A stretch of DNA of 46,705 nucleotides from Flectobacillus roseus. GTDB lineage: Bacteria > Bacteroidota > Bacteroidia > Cytophagales > Spirosomataceae. Shown piece by piece: positions 10,801-17,920 of this stretch (positions are counted from its first letter, which is position 1; each line of letters starts with the position of its first letter). The notes under the pieces were generated by a model. It worked only from the letters and a program-made list of their open reading frames with translations, searched no databases and was not told the DNA's origin. Both the position numbers and the translations under genes were made by a program. The stretch lies in assembly GCF_030056665.1 (NCBI RefSeq), contig NZ_JASHIG010000046.1; one strand, written 5' to 3'.

Positions 10801-11583
10801 TATAACGGTACTATCTGAATTAGCAACAAACGATAGAGTTTCGAAAAAAGGACAATCTACATCTGAAGTCCGATGAATACGCAAGTTTTCGGCGAGAATA
10901 TTCTGGGTATTTGTTCCACTCAATGCTCTAACACGACCCACTGAAACAGGTTGTAGAGCATGCCTTGTGCTGGTATATAAAAACTGATAAACTCGCCCTG
11001 GTTTTGTCGGTATTTTACGTCTAAGACCGAAGTTTAAACTACCCCCATCTATACCATCCCCACCATCTTGGTTTACATTACAAGGATTGTAAATGTCAAT
11101 ATTTCCATAAGTCATAGTCCAGCCTTGTGAAGTAGTACCTATAGTAGTTGAGCGACTAAATCCACTTGATGGTCCTAACTTTAAGCTGACAATCTTTTCG
11201 CTTTGGCTTTCCCTTGTGTCTAAAATACCATCATTATCATCATCTAAATCTAATAAATCTACCACCCCATCTCCATCAGTATCAGTACAATACACTAATG
11301 AAGATGACTTGGCATATATATAGGTACTGTTATAATTAATTACTCCACTTTCAGGAGCACTCTCTAAACTATTAGCCAAACCATTAGCACCATAAGGACC
11401 AGAAACAGTAGATACATTGCTTCCTGAAGCTCCTGATTCAAAACTATCGAAACAACCATCGTTATCTGAGTCTAAGTCAAGTTCGTTAGCAAATCCATCA
11501 CCATCGTCATCTGGCTTTGAGCATCCTGAAAAAGTAAAATAGTGCTGATTGTAAGAAGAAATAGCAAATTTTGCTTCATACAA
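4804..11583 (-). CDS. 3' part of the frameshifted giant TSP3/discoidin-like gene
   Basis: This frame is 2259 codons from the first usable initiation codon (TTG at 11583) and is open back to a stop at 11755-11757. The TTG falls in the middle of a module (GGNLLYEAKFAIS), so it is not a real start. The contents, in residue numbers from TTG, are TSP3-type blocks such as DLDSDGDGCSDAYESG and DIDDDNDGILD recurring about every 260-300 residues, joined by linkers of the type GANGLVNSLETAVDNG. F5/8-type-C-like modules lie near ~508, ~794, ~1060 and ~1634. One further insert (near 1250-1400) resembles carbohydrate-binding or galactose-binding-like folds. Residues ~1779-2048 are the block shared almost exactly with the 820-residue neighbour, followed by an Ig-like module and the C-terminal domain at 2144-2259. 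Without a signal peptide this part alone would not be exported. Confidence 0.7.
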   Translation of the reverse strand: MYEAKFAISSYNQHYFTFSGCSKPDDDGDGFANELDLDSDNDGCFDSFESGASGSNVSTVSGPYGANGLANSLESAPESGVINYNSTYIYAKSSSLVYCTDTDGDGVVDLLDLDDDNDGILDTRESQSEKIVSLKLGPSSGFSRSTTIGTTSQGWTMTYGNIDIYNPCNVNQDGGDGIDGGSLNFGLRRKIPTKPGRVYQFLYTSTRHALQPVSVGRVRALSGTNTQNILAENLRIHRTSDVDCPFFETLSFVANSDSTVIEIRSLSGLYGYPGDSTGYGSVYGTFRYREIGNYDDADNDGIPNTLDLDSDGDGCYDKYEASVPGATKTGAVTDSLAATSSSQVGSNGLANSLETNDTQSANTNYLSDFAALALNNKLNACSDFDADGVGDPTDIDDDNDGTIDWVESSSCFLTAKDYQYSSLKKKYVYNISTQITMDNLIEDMVTPLTNGDLTTKAFNLKYFVDVTNKEILRIDFNTAMDLSNIYVKYISNTYTMFNNAVIKIQGSVDGITWTDLSPQLTYAYNTFQTNPLDSTTVGTQYNNDFPITLNKGKYMSYRLYGVSGTSHYGQVTELFFGMNTFNRSMYPISDCAASVGDTDGDGKYNWMDLDSDGDGCSDAKEAGATTSSITDFQFSGVVGANGLVNTLETAVDNGIINYNSTYTTYSTVKALNVCGDFDNDGIGDLVDIDDDNDGILDVVELTPCALSLNTASSKGTILITSDLTPASGTVQTLLDNSENNGMYFTANADITNKTIFSYQLTNMYSVSGFEISTNGNSFFNAGATYKIQASNDGISWTDLTTTQTAVTGTLTTGVYSGATYTYKFQFTNYNPYKYYRILGLSGSLSGGPWLRESSFSIAIPVICDTDNDGVNNNLDLDSDGDGCSDALEGGATTITTANYQFSGAVGTNGLVNSLETAVDNGVINYTSLPYAYVNGLALCSDTDGDGTGDMVDIDDDNDGVLDITELAPCVINLNNSSTKSTIGITTSATVATGTIASLLDNTLANTFYFSGSDITDKAIATFTLPSFYTLSGFEFATNGSSFITSGATYKIQGSFDGSTWVDLTSSITASSASLTSGIYSSAATTNKFSFTNGSAYKYYRIFGLSGTLSSSPYVQEVYFSQAIPIFCDTDNDGISNTLDLDSDGDGCSDAYEAGATTDKTANFKFSGVMGSNGFANALETSVDNGIINYTYQPYAFNAILNACADTDNDGIGDLVDIDDDNDGILDTIESPVCSNFANGSFETYTSCPNLSAAGTVNYATGWTTYGGLSNTYSQLMIADGTACTSNKPADTWPASTALTGGSVGKGWAGGHQGEDLQNTLTSPLPVGTYNLSFDAGNVIFSPYTNTIQTVKIYGLKSSDADFAEPTTQLLATFTVNNTISSSSQVWKTYTSSITTTQIYDRIHIVFGNTRGDFSVQNTYTYIDNLSFNCLATSNDTDGDGIPNQLDLDSDGDGCSDALESGATINTTANYQFTGAVGANGLVNSLETVTDNGVVNYNSTYALYALDATLNVCADTDNDGISDLVDIDDDNDGILDATESSSCFYTATEISQIQTISSELASYSTYVVSNTIDQSASTLNAFTPSVSWVGKELYKVSTPQAFPLSSMSLDLSTWAISSSASNTFKLQGSNDNSSWTDLSSAVSSTATTGTFVITNSLAPTTAFRYYRLIGVAGTSYYGGVSEIRLNVATTFNPSSYPKGGCTTDTDGDGKLNHLDLDSDGDGCSDALEGGATTNTTANYQFTGAVGVNGLVNSLETAVDNGLINYTYTSYGYNSALNACIDSDNDGIGDIIDIDDDNDGVLDTTEDCDASSVTNNQLNTSAKFTSAPTTVSGDSQIGYSYTPTGISFNPSGTVGQHNGVALLGPFTSTGVSVTVSAIVRKDWGVSSYGGSVKGLFEILDNSQNVVGSLIWQDNSSNGSTDANNQTISFSGTVPTGNYYIRIKDNGSLSTSSGWGDDWAVKELTISTSKCNWDLDNDGIPNRLDLDSDGDGCSDAYESGATASVVPNYRFTGTVGSNGLVNSLETAVDNGVLNYTSTYSNAINTSIHTCPSCIAGTVAPVLSSTNKVGVCPSITIDLTSITASNLPAGTVLTWHTGSVASGSNKVSAPGSVSGGTYYASFFDSANNCYSPTTLITATAASCASGVIDCSKTQLYPAPVVGIAGQKVLYVTINVTTSGCFSPLSISGSGFSIANGITQLCTSTTGIQQLSVPVYYNGSSLGTMNFTIGTSGSCSADLTSSAKKAVVDMWTIECLPTQGPVLK
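5438..6247 (-). repeat. 810-bp block shared with 13573-14382 (copy 1)
   Basis: Aligned by eye at a constant offset of 8135 bp, this block and 13573-14382 differ at only two positions that I found (near 5532 and 6154). Similarity drops sharply at both ends. It encodes the CDASSVTNNQLNTS module, a TSP3 block and the linker to the Ig-like module. Confidence 0.88.
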
Positions 11584-11733
11584 TAAATTACCTCCCGTTG
11601 ATATAGTACCTGAAATTCCACGTACTCTGTAGTTGGAATAATTGCCAGTATTTTGTGTAAACGGAATCTTAAAGTTCCACGACCCATAGCCATAGGCATC
11701 TATATAAACTGAAGGAATTGGAGCAACAGCACC

Positions 11734-11761
11734 AGTTAAGTCAGTCCAGTTAAGTCAGTCC
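11734..11761. repeat. 14-bp perfect tandem duplication causing a frameshift
   Basis: The unit cagttaagtcagtc occurs twice in direct succession and is followed by a diverged partial match (cagttaactccatc). Fourteen is not a multiple of three, so the duplication shifts the frame in the middle of the WTDLT motif of a discoidin-like module. Related modules in the same gene have a single copy of this position. Confidence 0.92.
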
Positions 11762-12251
11762 AGTTAACTCCATCATTTGAGCCCTGTACCTTATAGGTAC
11801 CACTAACAAAATTAGTAGTCGTATTTGTTTTGATGGTTAAGGTATCAATCTTAAGAGGATTACCGAAGTTAAACCCCATAATGGTTTTATCCACAATCGA
11901 AGCGCTACTTGTGAACACAATGTATGAACCACCACCATCAATAAGGTTATTAAGTTCTGTATTCCCTGTAACTCTAGTTATATCAGAAGATAGTTGAATC
12001 ACTCCAACCCTGAAGAATGAAGACATAGCTTCTTTAGAAACATAACAAAGAGGTGATTCTAAAATATCAGGAATACCATCATTGTCATCATCCGCATCAA
12101 GATTGTTGACAATACCATCCCCATCAAAGTCATCATTGGGTCCAGTTTGAGCAAATAACGATGCTTGACAAAAGATTATACAGATAGTACTAATCAAAGC
12201 CATTACAAACAGCTTATCATAATGCAGTTTATTCGTAAATAGATTTCTCAT
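11736..12251 (-). CDS. 5' part of the frameshifted giant gene: signal peptide, TSP3 motif, start of discoidin-like module
   Basis: This 171-residue frame starts with ATG at 12251 (MRNLFTNKLH...). Residues ~1-35 are a long signal peptide ending SLFAQ. Residues 36-70 (QTGPNDDFDGDGI, DADDDNDGIPDILESPLC) are TSP3-type acidic repeats almost identical in design to the start of the 820-residue neighbour. Residues ~75-171 are the first half of an F5/8-type-C-like module (DNLTIK-type strand pattern, YKVQGSNDGVNWTDL). It ends abruptly at the 14-bp duplication. If expressed alone it would be a secreted fragment with a cut module, so it is better read as the 5' exon-like half of the longer gene. Confidence 0.75.
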   Translation of the reverse strand: MRNLFTNKLHYDKLFVMALISTICIIFCQASLFAQTGPNDDFDGDGIVNNLDADDDNDGIPDILESPLCYVSKEAMSSFFRVGVIQLSSDITRVTGNTELNNLIDGGGSYIVFTSSASIVDKTIMGFNFGNPLKIDTLTIKTNTTTNFVSGTYKVQGSNDGVNWTDLTGLT

Positions 12252-12938
12252 ATTACTATTATTATGTAAATCGTAAAAGTTTTCAATTCGTCGGTATTAT
12301 TCTGCAACATCTACTATCCTGTATAGCAAGATTGGGTATACTCTGATAGTATTTATATTCTATTTGAACAACTTCAAGTACAGTAGTGGTATCTATTATT
12401 CTGAAGTTCATTGACAGAAATCAAACAAGAAGTAGAAATGAAGCGCTTGAGGCTATGACGACGATACGTCGTTAATTGGTAGCTATTTATTGCGGCACAT
12501 TACTACTTAGGCAAATCGTGAGACCATACTAACTGGTCGTTGGGGCTTGGCGTTTATTTTCTTAAGCTTTCATAGGCTCTCCTACTGTTAATACTTTATC
12601 CATGGTTAGGAATTTAGAGAAATATAGTACTATGGGTCTTTACCTTGTAAAAAGCAATAGACCTAAAGAGCAATATCTGTTTGTACGGTACAAATACTCA
12701 TGAGTCACAAGTTGGTTTAATACTTGTAAATCGGGCAAATATTACGCCATCAAATATGCCAAAAGCCTATTTAAGACCCTCCAAGAACGAACGACACGAA
12801 AACTATAACGAAACCCTAGTTTTAACTAACGAATATGATGAAACGTTAAAAACTATTACTCCCGTTTTTAGGAAAAACTATCTTTACTTGATTAGCTTTA
12901 AACTCAAAATAAAATCATATTTATACACTCCAATACTT
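12252..12938. other. Intergenic region between the two TSP3 genes
   Basis: This 687-bp stretch is AT-rich and no convincing gene is seen. A 95-codon plus-strand frame at 12681-12968 has no recognisable motif and runs antisense into the 3' end of the neighbouring gene. The region holds the 32-bp element at 12786-12817 and a small palindrome (ACGACG-ATA-CGTCGT, 12458-12472). It must include the promoter of the giant gene, but no clear TAnnTTTG box was found close to 12251. Confidence 0.6.
12786..12817. repeat. 32-bp intergenic element, copy 1
   Basis: It begins aacgaacgacacgaaaa and ends gaaaccct, and matches 15842-15873 with two mismatches in 32 positions. It lies about 535 bp upstream of the giant TSP3 gene start at 12251. 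Confidence 0.75.
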
Positions 12939-15401
12939 CTATTTAAGTACAGGCCCTTGAGTTGGTAGACATTCTATTGTCCACATATCTACTACTGCCT
13001 TCTTGGGGGTAGTCGTCAAGTTTGCGCTACAGCTACCCGCTGCTCCCACCGTGAAACTCATCGTTCCTAAACTGCTACCATTATAGTACACTGGCACACT
13101 CAATTGCTGAATACTTGTTGTGGCTGTACATACCTGTGTCACGCCATTGGCTACACTAAAGCCACTTCCGCTAACACTCAATGGGCTTAAACATCCAGAA
13201 GCACTCACGTTAACCGTCACATAGAGTACCTTCTGACCTGAAACACCTACTACCGGCGCTGGATATAACTGCGTCTTTGAGCAATCTATAACACCTGATG
13301 CACAACTAGCAGCTGTAGCTGTAATAAGCGTCGTTGGACTATAACAATTATTTGCAGAATCAAAGAATGAGGCATAATAAGTACCTCCAGATACAGCACT
13401 TGGAGTCGATACCTTATTTGAACCACTAGCTAAAGAACCCGTATGCCATGTCAATACTGTCCCTGCTGGTAAATTACTCGCCGTAATACTCGTCAAATCA
13501 ATAGTGCTTGAAGGACATACGCCCACTTTACTCGTCGATGATAAGACAGGAGCCAATGTGCCCGCTATACATGATGGACAAGTATGAATACTCGTATTAA
13601 TAGCATTGCTATATGTAGATGTATAATTAAGTACTCCATTATCCACCGCAGTTTCCAAACTATTCACCAAGCCATTTGATCCAACTGTACCAGTAAAGCG
13701 ATAGTTCGGTACAACACTTGCAGTTGCTCCAGACTCATAGGCATCGCTACATCCATCCCCATCACTATCCAAATCCAATCGGTTAGGAATACCATCGTTG
13801 TCTAAATCCCAATTACATTTTGAAGTACTTATCGTCAACTCTTTTACCGCCCAATCATCACCCCAGCCACTCGACGTGGATAATGAACCATTATCCTTGA
13901 TGCGGATATAATAATTACCCGTTGGTACAGTACCACTAAAACTGATCGTTTGGTTATTAGCATCGGTAGATCCATTTGAGCTGTTATCTTGCCATATAAG
14001 ACTTCCTACTACATTTTGTGAATTATCTAATATCTCAAACAAACCCTTCACACTACCTCCATAACTCGATACGCCCCAATCTTTGCGAACTATTGCACTT
14101 ACAGTTACAGATACTCCAGTAGATGTAAATGGACCTAGCAAGGCAACTCCATTATGTTGACCGACCGTACCACTAGGATTAAACGAGATTCCTGTAGGTG
14201 TGTATGAATAACCAATCTGGCTATCTCCACTGACTGTTGTAGGAGCCGAGGTAAACTTGGCTGATGTATTCAGTTGATTATTGGTGACCGAACTCGCATC
14301 ACAATCCTCTGTTGTATCCAATACTCCATCATTATCATCGTCAATATCTATGATATCTCCAATACCATCGTTATCACTGTCTGAACAGGCATTTATAGTG
14401 GGAGTCAATGCGTATTGTGTATAAGTAGAGTATCCTGCCCCATCAAATAATCCATCATTATTAGCATCATTGGTAGGAGAAATAAAGGTAAAACGCGCCT
14501 GTGATATGCCTGAATTTGCTGTAAGAGATGCCTTGGGGGTTACTCCAGACTCCACAGCATCGCTGCAACCATCATTATCAGAATCCAAGTCTAATGAGTT
14601 TCTGATACCATCTCCATCTGTATCTATTATACAAGAAGTTGGAGGAGGTTGTTGTTGATAAAATTCATTCAAGGCTAAAATAACTTCATCGGCAGAACAG
14701 CTTCCTGGCATTGTAACTGTAATAACTAAGTCCACAGTCGAGGAAGTTGGAGTAAAATCTAATTGATTGTTATACCATAAATTTGAACCATAAGAAGAGT
14801 TTGACCTATTAGCAGTACCAAGATCGTTTCCTGCAATTTTAGCATTAATACTAGCAGGTAAAAGCCATGATTGAGGAACTACTGTCATACTAACATTAAT
14901 ATGCGTCAATAAACCAGGGGTCACAACAAATGTTCGAGTAAAAGTAAAACTTCCACCATAGTCATTTAGTGTTTGAAAATAGCCTTTACTACCAAATCCA
15001 TTTTGATACACCATGGTTTGTCCATTATTGGAAGTACCAAATGTAGAATTACAAAATATGCTAGGAGGACCACCGACTGGAATATTAGAAACAATCTTGT
15101 TTGCTATAGCTCCTGGCTTAGTATAAGTTCCAGGAGAAAGATTAGCATCATCAAACCATGTTAGGTTATCTAACTCTAACCTTGTCGATGTAAAACAAAG
15201 CGGCTCCTCCACAATATCTGGAATCCCGTCGTTATCATCATCTAAATCTAGTTTATTAATAATCCCATCCCCATCAAAATCATCATTAGGGCCAGTCTGC
15301 GTAAATGCTTGTGGGGCGCTTGATAAAAAGCATAACAAACCAAACACTAGAATAACATGTAGTCTAATGTTATAACCCTTGAACTTGTATAATTTTTTCA
15401 T
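12939..15401 (-). CDS. Secreted TSP3-repeat protein with shared C-terminal domain
   Basis: This is a complete 820-residue protein from ATG at 15401. The signal peptide covers residues ~1-35 (MKKLYKFKGY..., ending AFTQ). TSP3-type acidic blocks (DFDGDGIINKLDLDDDNDG, DTDGDGIRNSLDLDSDNDG, DSDNDGIGDIIDIDDDNDG, DLDNDGIPNRLDLDSDGDG) alternate with beta-rich inserts: residues ~75-255 (FTRTFVVTPGLL, a TRAP- or discoidin-like region that I cannot name), then the CDASSVTNNQLNTS module. An Ig-like module (ISxxTWHTGS-type, near 620-700) and the 116-residue C-terminal domain (705-820, ending ECLPTQGPVLK) follow. TSP3 repeats bind calcium in known proteins, and the aspartate spacing here suits that. The 810-bp central block is nearly identical to part of the downstream giant gene. 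It is probably exported and surface-attached; partner or ligand unknown. Confidence 0.9.
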   Translation of the reverse strand: MKKLYKFKGYNIRLHVILVFGLLCFLSSAPQAFTQTGPNDDFDGDGIINKLDLDDDNDGIPDIVEEPLCFTSTRLELDNLTWFDDANLSPGTYTKPGAIANKIVSNIPVGGPPSIFCNSTFGTSNNGQTMVYQNGFGSKGYFQTLNDYGGSFTFTRTFVVTPGLLTHINVSMTVVPQSWLLPASINAKIAGNDLGTANRSNSSYGSNLWYNNQLDFTPTSSTVDLVITVTMPGSCSADEVILALNEFYQQQPPPTSCIIDTDGDGIRNSLDLDSDNDGCSDAVESGVTPKASLTANSGISQARFTFISPTNDANNDGLFDGAGYSTYTQYALTPTINACSDSDNDGIGDIIDIDDDNDGVLDTTEDCDASSVTNNQLNTSAKFTSAPTTVSGDSQIGYSYTPTGISFNPSGTVGQHNGVALLGPFTSTGVSVTVSAIVRKDWGVSSYGGSVKGLFEILDNSQNVVGSLIWQDNSSNGSTDANNQTISFSGTVPTGNYYIRIKDNGSLSTSSGWGDDWAVKELTISTSKCNWDLDNDGIPNRLDLDSDGDGCSDAYESGATASVVPNYRFTGTVGSNGLVNSLETAVDNGVLNYTSTYSNAINTSIHTCPSCIAGTLAPVLSSTSKVGVCPSSTIDLTSITASNLPAGTVLTWHTGSLASGSNKVSTPSAVSGGTYYASFFDSANNCYSPTTLITATAASCASGVIDCSKTQLYPAPVVGVSGQKVLYVTVNVSASGCLSPLSVSGSGFSVANGVTQVCTATTSIQQLSVPVYYNGSSLGTMSFTVGAAGSCSANLTTTPKKAVVDMWTIECLPTQGPVLK
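13573..14382 (-). repeat. 810-bp block shared with 5438-6247 (copy 2)
   Basis: This is the partner of the block at 5438-6247. Two differences were seen (near 13667 and at 14289). Flanking coding sequence is still homologous on the 3' side (12942-13572 against 4807-5437) but clearly more diverged, and it is unrelated on the 5' side. Confidence 0.88.
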
Positions 15402-16150
15402 CTTACTACTATTGGCATTAATTAACTTTATTATTGCTCAGCAAGCTATTTTTACATGCAACACATGAGAATAGTTAGGCTAAATATGTTGACTTTGAGC
15501 TATACATTTATCTCATGAATAAAATGCATATTTAAAATGATTGATTTTAGTATTTGGCTATCGGGAGCCTCCTTTAAGTGGCAAATAAGATACTCTGACA
15601 ATTTTCTTAAATTAAATACGATAGTTCTTATAACAATTGAAAATATTTTAGACATCTCTATCATACTGTTTGATATTTACAGTGTGCTTGAGGATATTAG
15701 CTAAAAAACAATACCTATAGTACGCTATTTGAATTAATTGGTCACATCACACTTCAGGGCAAAACGTCTAATAGTAAATCATAATTCAAAGCAAATTTCA
15801 AACCACTAATATCATACTTTACCTTGATTAGGTAGTAAAAAAACGAACGACACGAAAAATATAATGAAACCCTCGAATTAATGAACGAACGTGTATGTAC
15901 GTCGTGAAATAAATCAATATTTTTTTCATAAATTAGATTACGAATTCGATGAAAATAAATCTCACCTCACTTGATTTTTTTATTTCGTAGAGGATCTAAA
16001 AAGTATATATTTTTCGCTACACTCTATCCCTTGAAAGATTCTCATCTTAATTTTTGGAAAATCCTCGTTCCTACACAACGTTTCCCTTATCATTTCTGGT
16101 CTAGTAGCTTAAAGCACAGATAATTTATCACCCCTCTAAATATTTAGTAT
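15402..16150. other. Divergent intergenic region with 32-bp element
   Basis: This 749-bp AT-rich region lies between the minus-strand TSP3 gene and the plus-strand CHU_C gene. No open frame of interest is seen. It carries the second copy of the 32-bp element (15842-15873) and should contain both promoters, although no exact TAnnTTTG box was found near either start. Confidence 0.6.
15842..15873. repeat. 32-bp intergenic element, copy 2
   Basis: It matches 12786-12817 with two mismatches (positions 18 and 24 of the element). It lies about 440 bp upstream of the TSP3 gene start at 15401 and 280 bp upstream of the gene starting at 16151. Confidence 0.75.
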
Positions 16151-17896
16151 ATGAACAAGTTTTCCCTTTCCTTATGTTTTTTATTATGCTTTCATTCTTT
16201 GATTTTTTCTCAAACTGACTGTTCCAATATTGGCTTCGAACTTGGAAATATTACTGGATGGACACTTAGTAATGGTACTCTAACTGATGACGGAACAAAA
16301 GCCGTATATGGCACAGAAGCTTCGGGAGCTACCTACAAAATTGTTAACATTAGTGAAGGATATGATGCAAATATTACTCAAGACAAAATCCCTGTGGTAT
16401 CAGGGAGTAATTATGCCATTCGGATAGGAAGTAATACTGAAGGAGGAAGCTACCACCGTCTAAAAACTTCACTCGTAGTTACGGCAGATAATGCTCTGTT
16501 TCAGTACAAGTTCGCGGTTATGCTTGCAAATGATAAACAAGGGCATGCTGACTTTCAAAAGCCCGGATTTAATATTCTGATCACAGATCAAAACGGTAAT
16601 CAATTAGCATGCAGTTACTATGATGTGCAACTTTCAACACCTGGTTCTACGGCAACCTTTAAATCTCAAACCTATACAAATGGTACGATTGAGTATAAGG
16701 ACTGGACAACAGGCGCAATCAATTTGAGCACTTACATTGGTCAACGTATCAATATCCAAGTTACTGCACATGGCTGTACCAAAAGAACTCACTTTGGATA
16801 TGCCTACTTTGATGCGCAATGTTTGAAGGCGGAAATAAAAGCAAATGCGGTTTGTCCAGACGAAAACGGTTTTATGACATTTTCAGCTCCAGATGGTTTT
16901 GCACAATATACTTGGAACACTGGTGCTACAACCTCAAGCATTACAGTAAAGCCCACGCTGGGCGATAAGCTTTGGGTGAAAGTTTTACCTCTTGCAAGCT
17001 TGGATAAGACCTGCGAACTGCAATTAAAATATGAACTCAAATATCAACATGTTTATAATACCATTGATTCGACAATCTGCGAAGGCGAATCGGTAACAGT
17101 TGATAGCAAAAAATATAAAACAACTGGCATTTATACAATCAATATTAGTCGGCAAGGTATCTGCGATAGTACCATCACACTTAAACTAAAAGTAACAGCA
17201 CTTACCAGATATAGTAATGTAGTAAGTCTTTGTTCTGGAAAAACGCTCAGTGTTGGTAGCAAAACCTACAATAGTACAGGTATTTATGTAGACACCTTAC
17301 AACGTGCTGGCAAATGTGATAGTATTGTTACTAATTATCTCACGATTGTTGATGTTGATATTTCTTTAGAGCAATCAGATTTCAATCTAGTAACTGGCGA
17401 TAAAGCATTCTTAAAAACCATAGCCCATTCTACTGGAAATTATCAATACACTTGGGTTCCCTCCATCGATCTAGCTTGTGCGACTTGTTCTGAAACTTGG
17501 GTAACACCCAATCAAAGTAGACAATACAAAGTATATGTCGTGAGCCAAGACAATACTTCTTGTCGTGATACAGGTACTGTCAATATAGCCGTAAGACGAT
17601 GTGACATCGTGATTTTACCTAATGCATTTTCTCCTAATCTAGATAATCATAATGATTATTATTTTGCTTATGCTAGTGGTTGTGTAAAGCAAATCAAAAG
17701 TATGAAAATTTATAATCGTTGGGGTGAATTGATATTTTGGAAAGAAAACCTATCCCCTACCGACCAGACCAGTGGCTGGGATGGAACTTACAAAGGAGTT
17801 TTAGCTGAGGTTGGTAGTTATGCGTATCAGTTAGAAGTAGAATTAAATAATGGACTCATCAATAATCAAAGTGGAGCCTTTGTATTGATGAGGTGA
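16151..17896 (+). CDS. Secreted protein with CHU_C (T9SS type B) C-terminal domain
   Basis: This is a 581-residue protein from ATG at 16151. Residues 1-20 (MNKFSLSLCF..., ending IFSQ) are a signal peptide. Residues ~24-225 start FELGNITGW and look like a galactose-binding-type beta-sandwich. Residues ~230-300 hold an Ig-like module (FAQYTWNTGATTSSI). Residues ~300-400 hold two copies of a ~50-residue motif (STICEGESVTV ... GIYTINISRQGICDSTI; then SLCSGKTLSV ... GIYVDTLQRAGKCDSIV) common in Cytophagales secreted proteins. Residues ~490-581 are the CHU_C domain (VILPNAFSPNLDNHNDYY, IYNRWGELIFWKEN, GWDGTYKGVL), the known type B targeting signal for type IX secretion. It is transcribed alone, divergent from the TSP3 cluster, and ends at a very strong hairpin. 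Its binding target is not evident. Confidence 0.92.
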   Translation: MNKFSLSLCFLLCFHSLIFSQTDCSNIGFELGNITGWTLSNGTLTDDGTKAVYGTEASGATYKIVNISEGYDANITQDKIPVVSGSNYAIRIGSNTEGGSYHRLKTSLVVTADNALFQYKFAVMLANDKQGHADFQKPGFNILITDQNGNQLACSYYDVQLSTPGSTATFKSQTYTNGTIEYKDWTTGAINLSTYIGQRINIQVTAHGCTKRTHFGYAYFDAQCLKAEIKANAVCPDENGFMTFSAPDGFAQYTWNTGATTSSITVKPTLGDKLWVKVLPLASLDKTCELQLKYELKYQHVYNTIDSTICEGESVTVDSKKYKTTGIYTINISRQGICDSTITLKLKVTALTRYSNVVSLCSGKTLSVGSKTYNSTGIYVDTLQRAGKCDSIVTNYLTIVDVDISLEQSDFNLVTGDKAFLKTIAHSTGNYQYTWVPSIDLACATCSETWVTPNQSRQYKVYVVSQDNTSCRDTGTVNIAVRRCDIVILPNAFSPNLDNHNDYYFAYASGCVKQIKSMKIYNRWGELIFWKENLSPTDQTSGWDGTYKGVLAEVGSYAYQLEVELNNGLINNQSGAFVLMR

Positions 17897-17920
17897 ATAC
17901 TGTCAATTGATTATTTTAAA

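Larger units (their letters stand above)
4804..12251 (-). pseudogene. Giant TSP3/discoidin-like mosaic surface protein, interrupted by a 14-bp duplication
   Basis: Two open frames on the same strand (12251-11736 and the frame ending at 4804) are halves of one gene. The first half ends ...GSNDGVNWTDLTGLT-stop. The second frame, read back from 11583, continues NWTDLTGAVAPIPS... without loss to the duplication at 11734-11761. The span is 7448 bp; minus 14 bp it is 7434 bp, exactly 2478 codons. The restored protein would have a signal peptide, repeated pairs of TSP3-type calcium motifs (DxDxDG), at least five F5/8-type-C-like modules (IQGSxDGxxWTDL ... YYRIxGLSG), an Ig-like module and the shared 116-residue C-terminal domain. 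As written, the product stops after 171 residues. It could be a decayed gene, a phase-variable gene or an assembly error; the sequence alone does not decide. Confidence 0.85.

Noticed and set aside
11472..11699. 75-codon minus-strand frame next to the frameshift
   Set aside because: It is out of phase with both halves of the giant gene, and its translation does not match any module of the paralogues.
12681..12968. 95-codon plus-strand open frame in the gap between TSP3 genes
   Set aside because: It has no recognisable motif and overlaps the 3' end of a real gene in antisense. It also spans the 32-bp repeated element.
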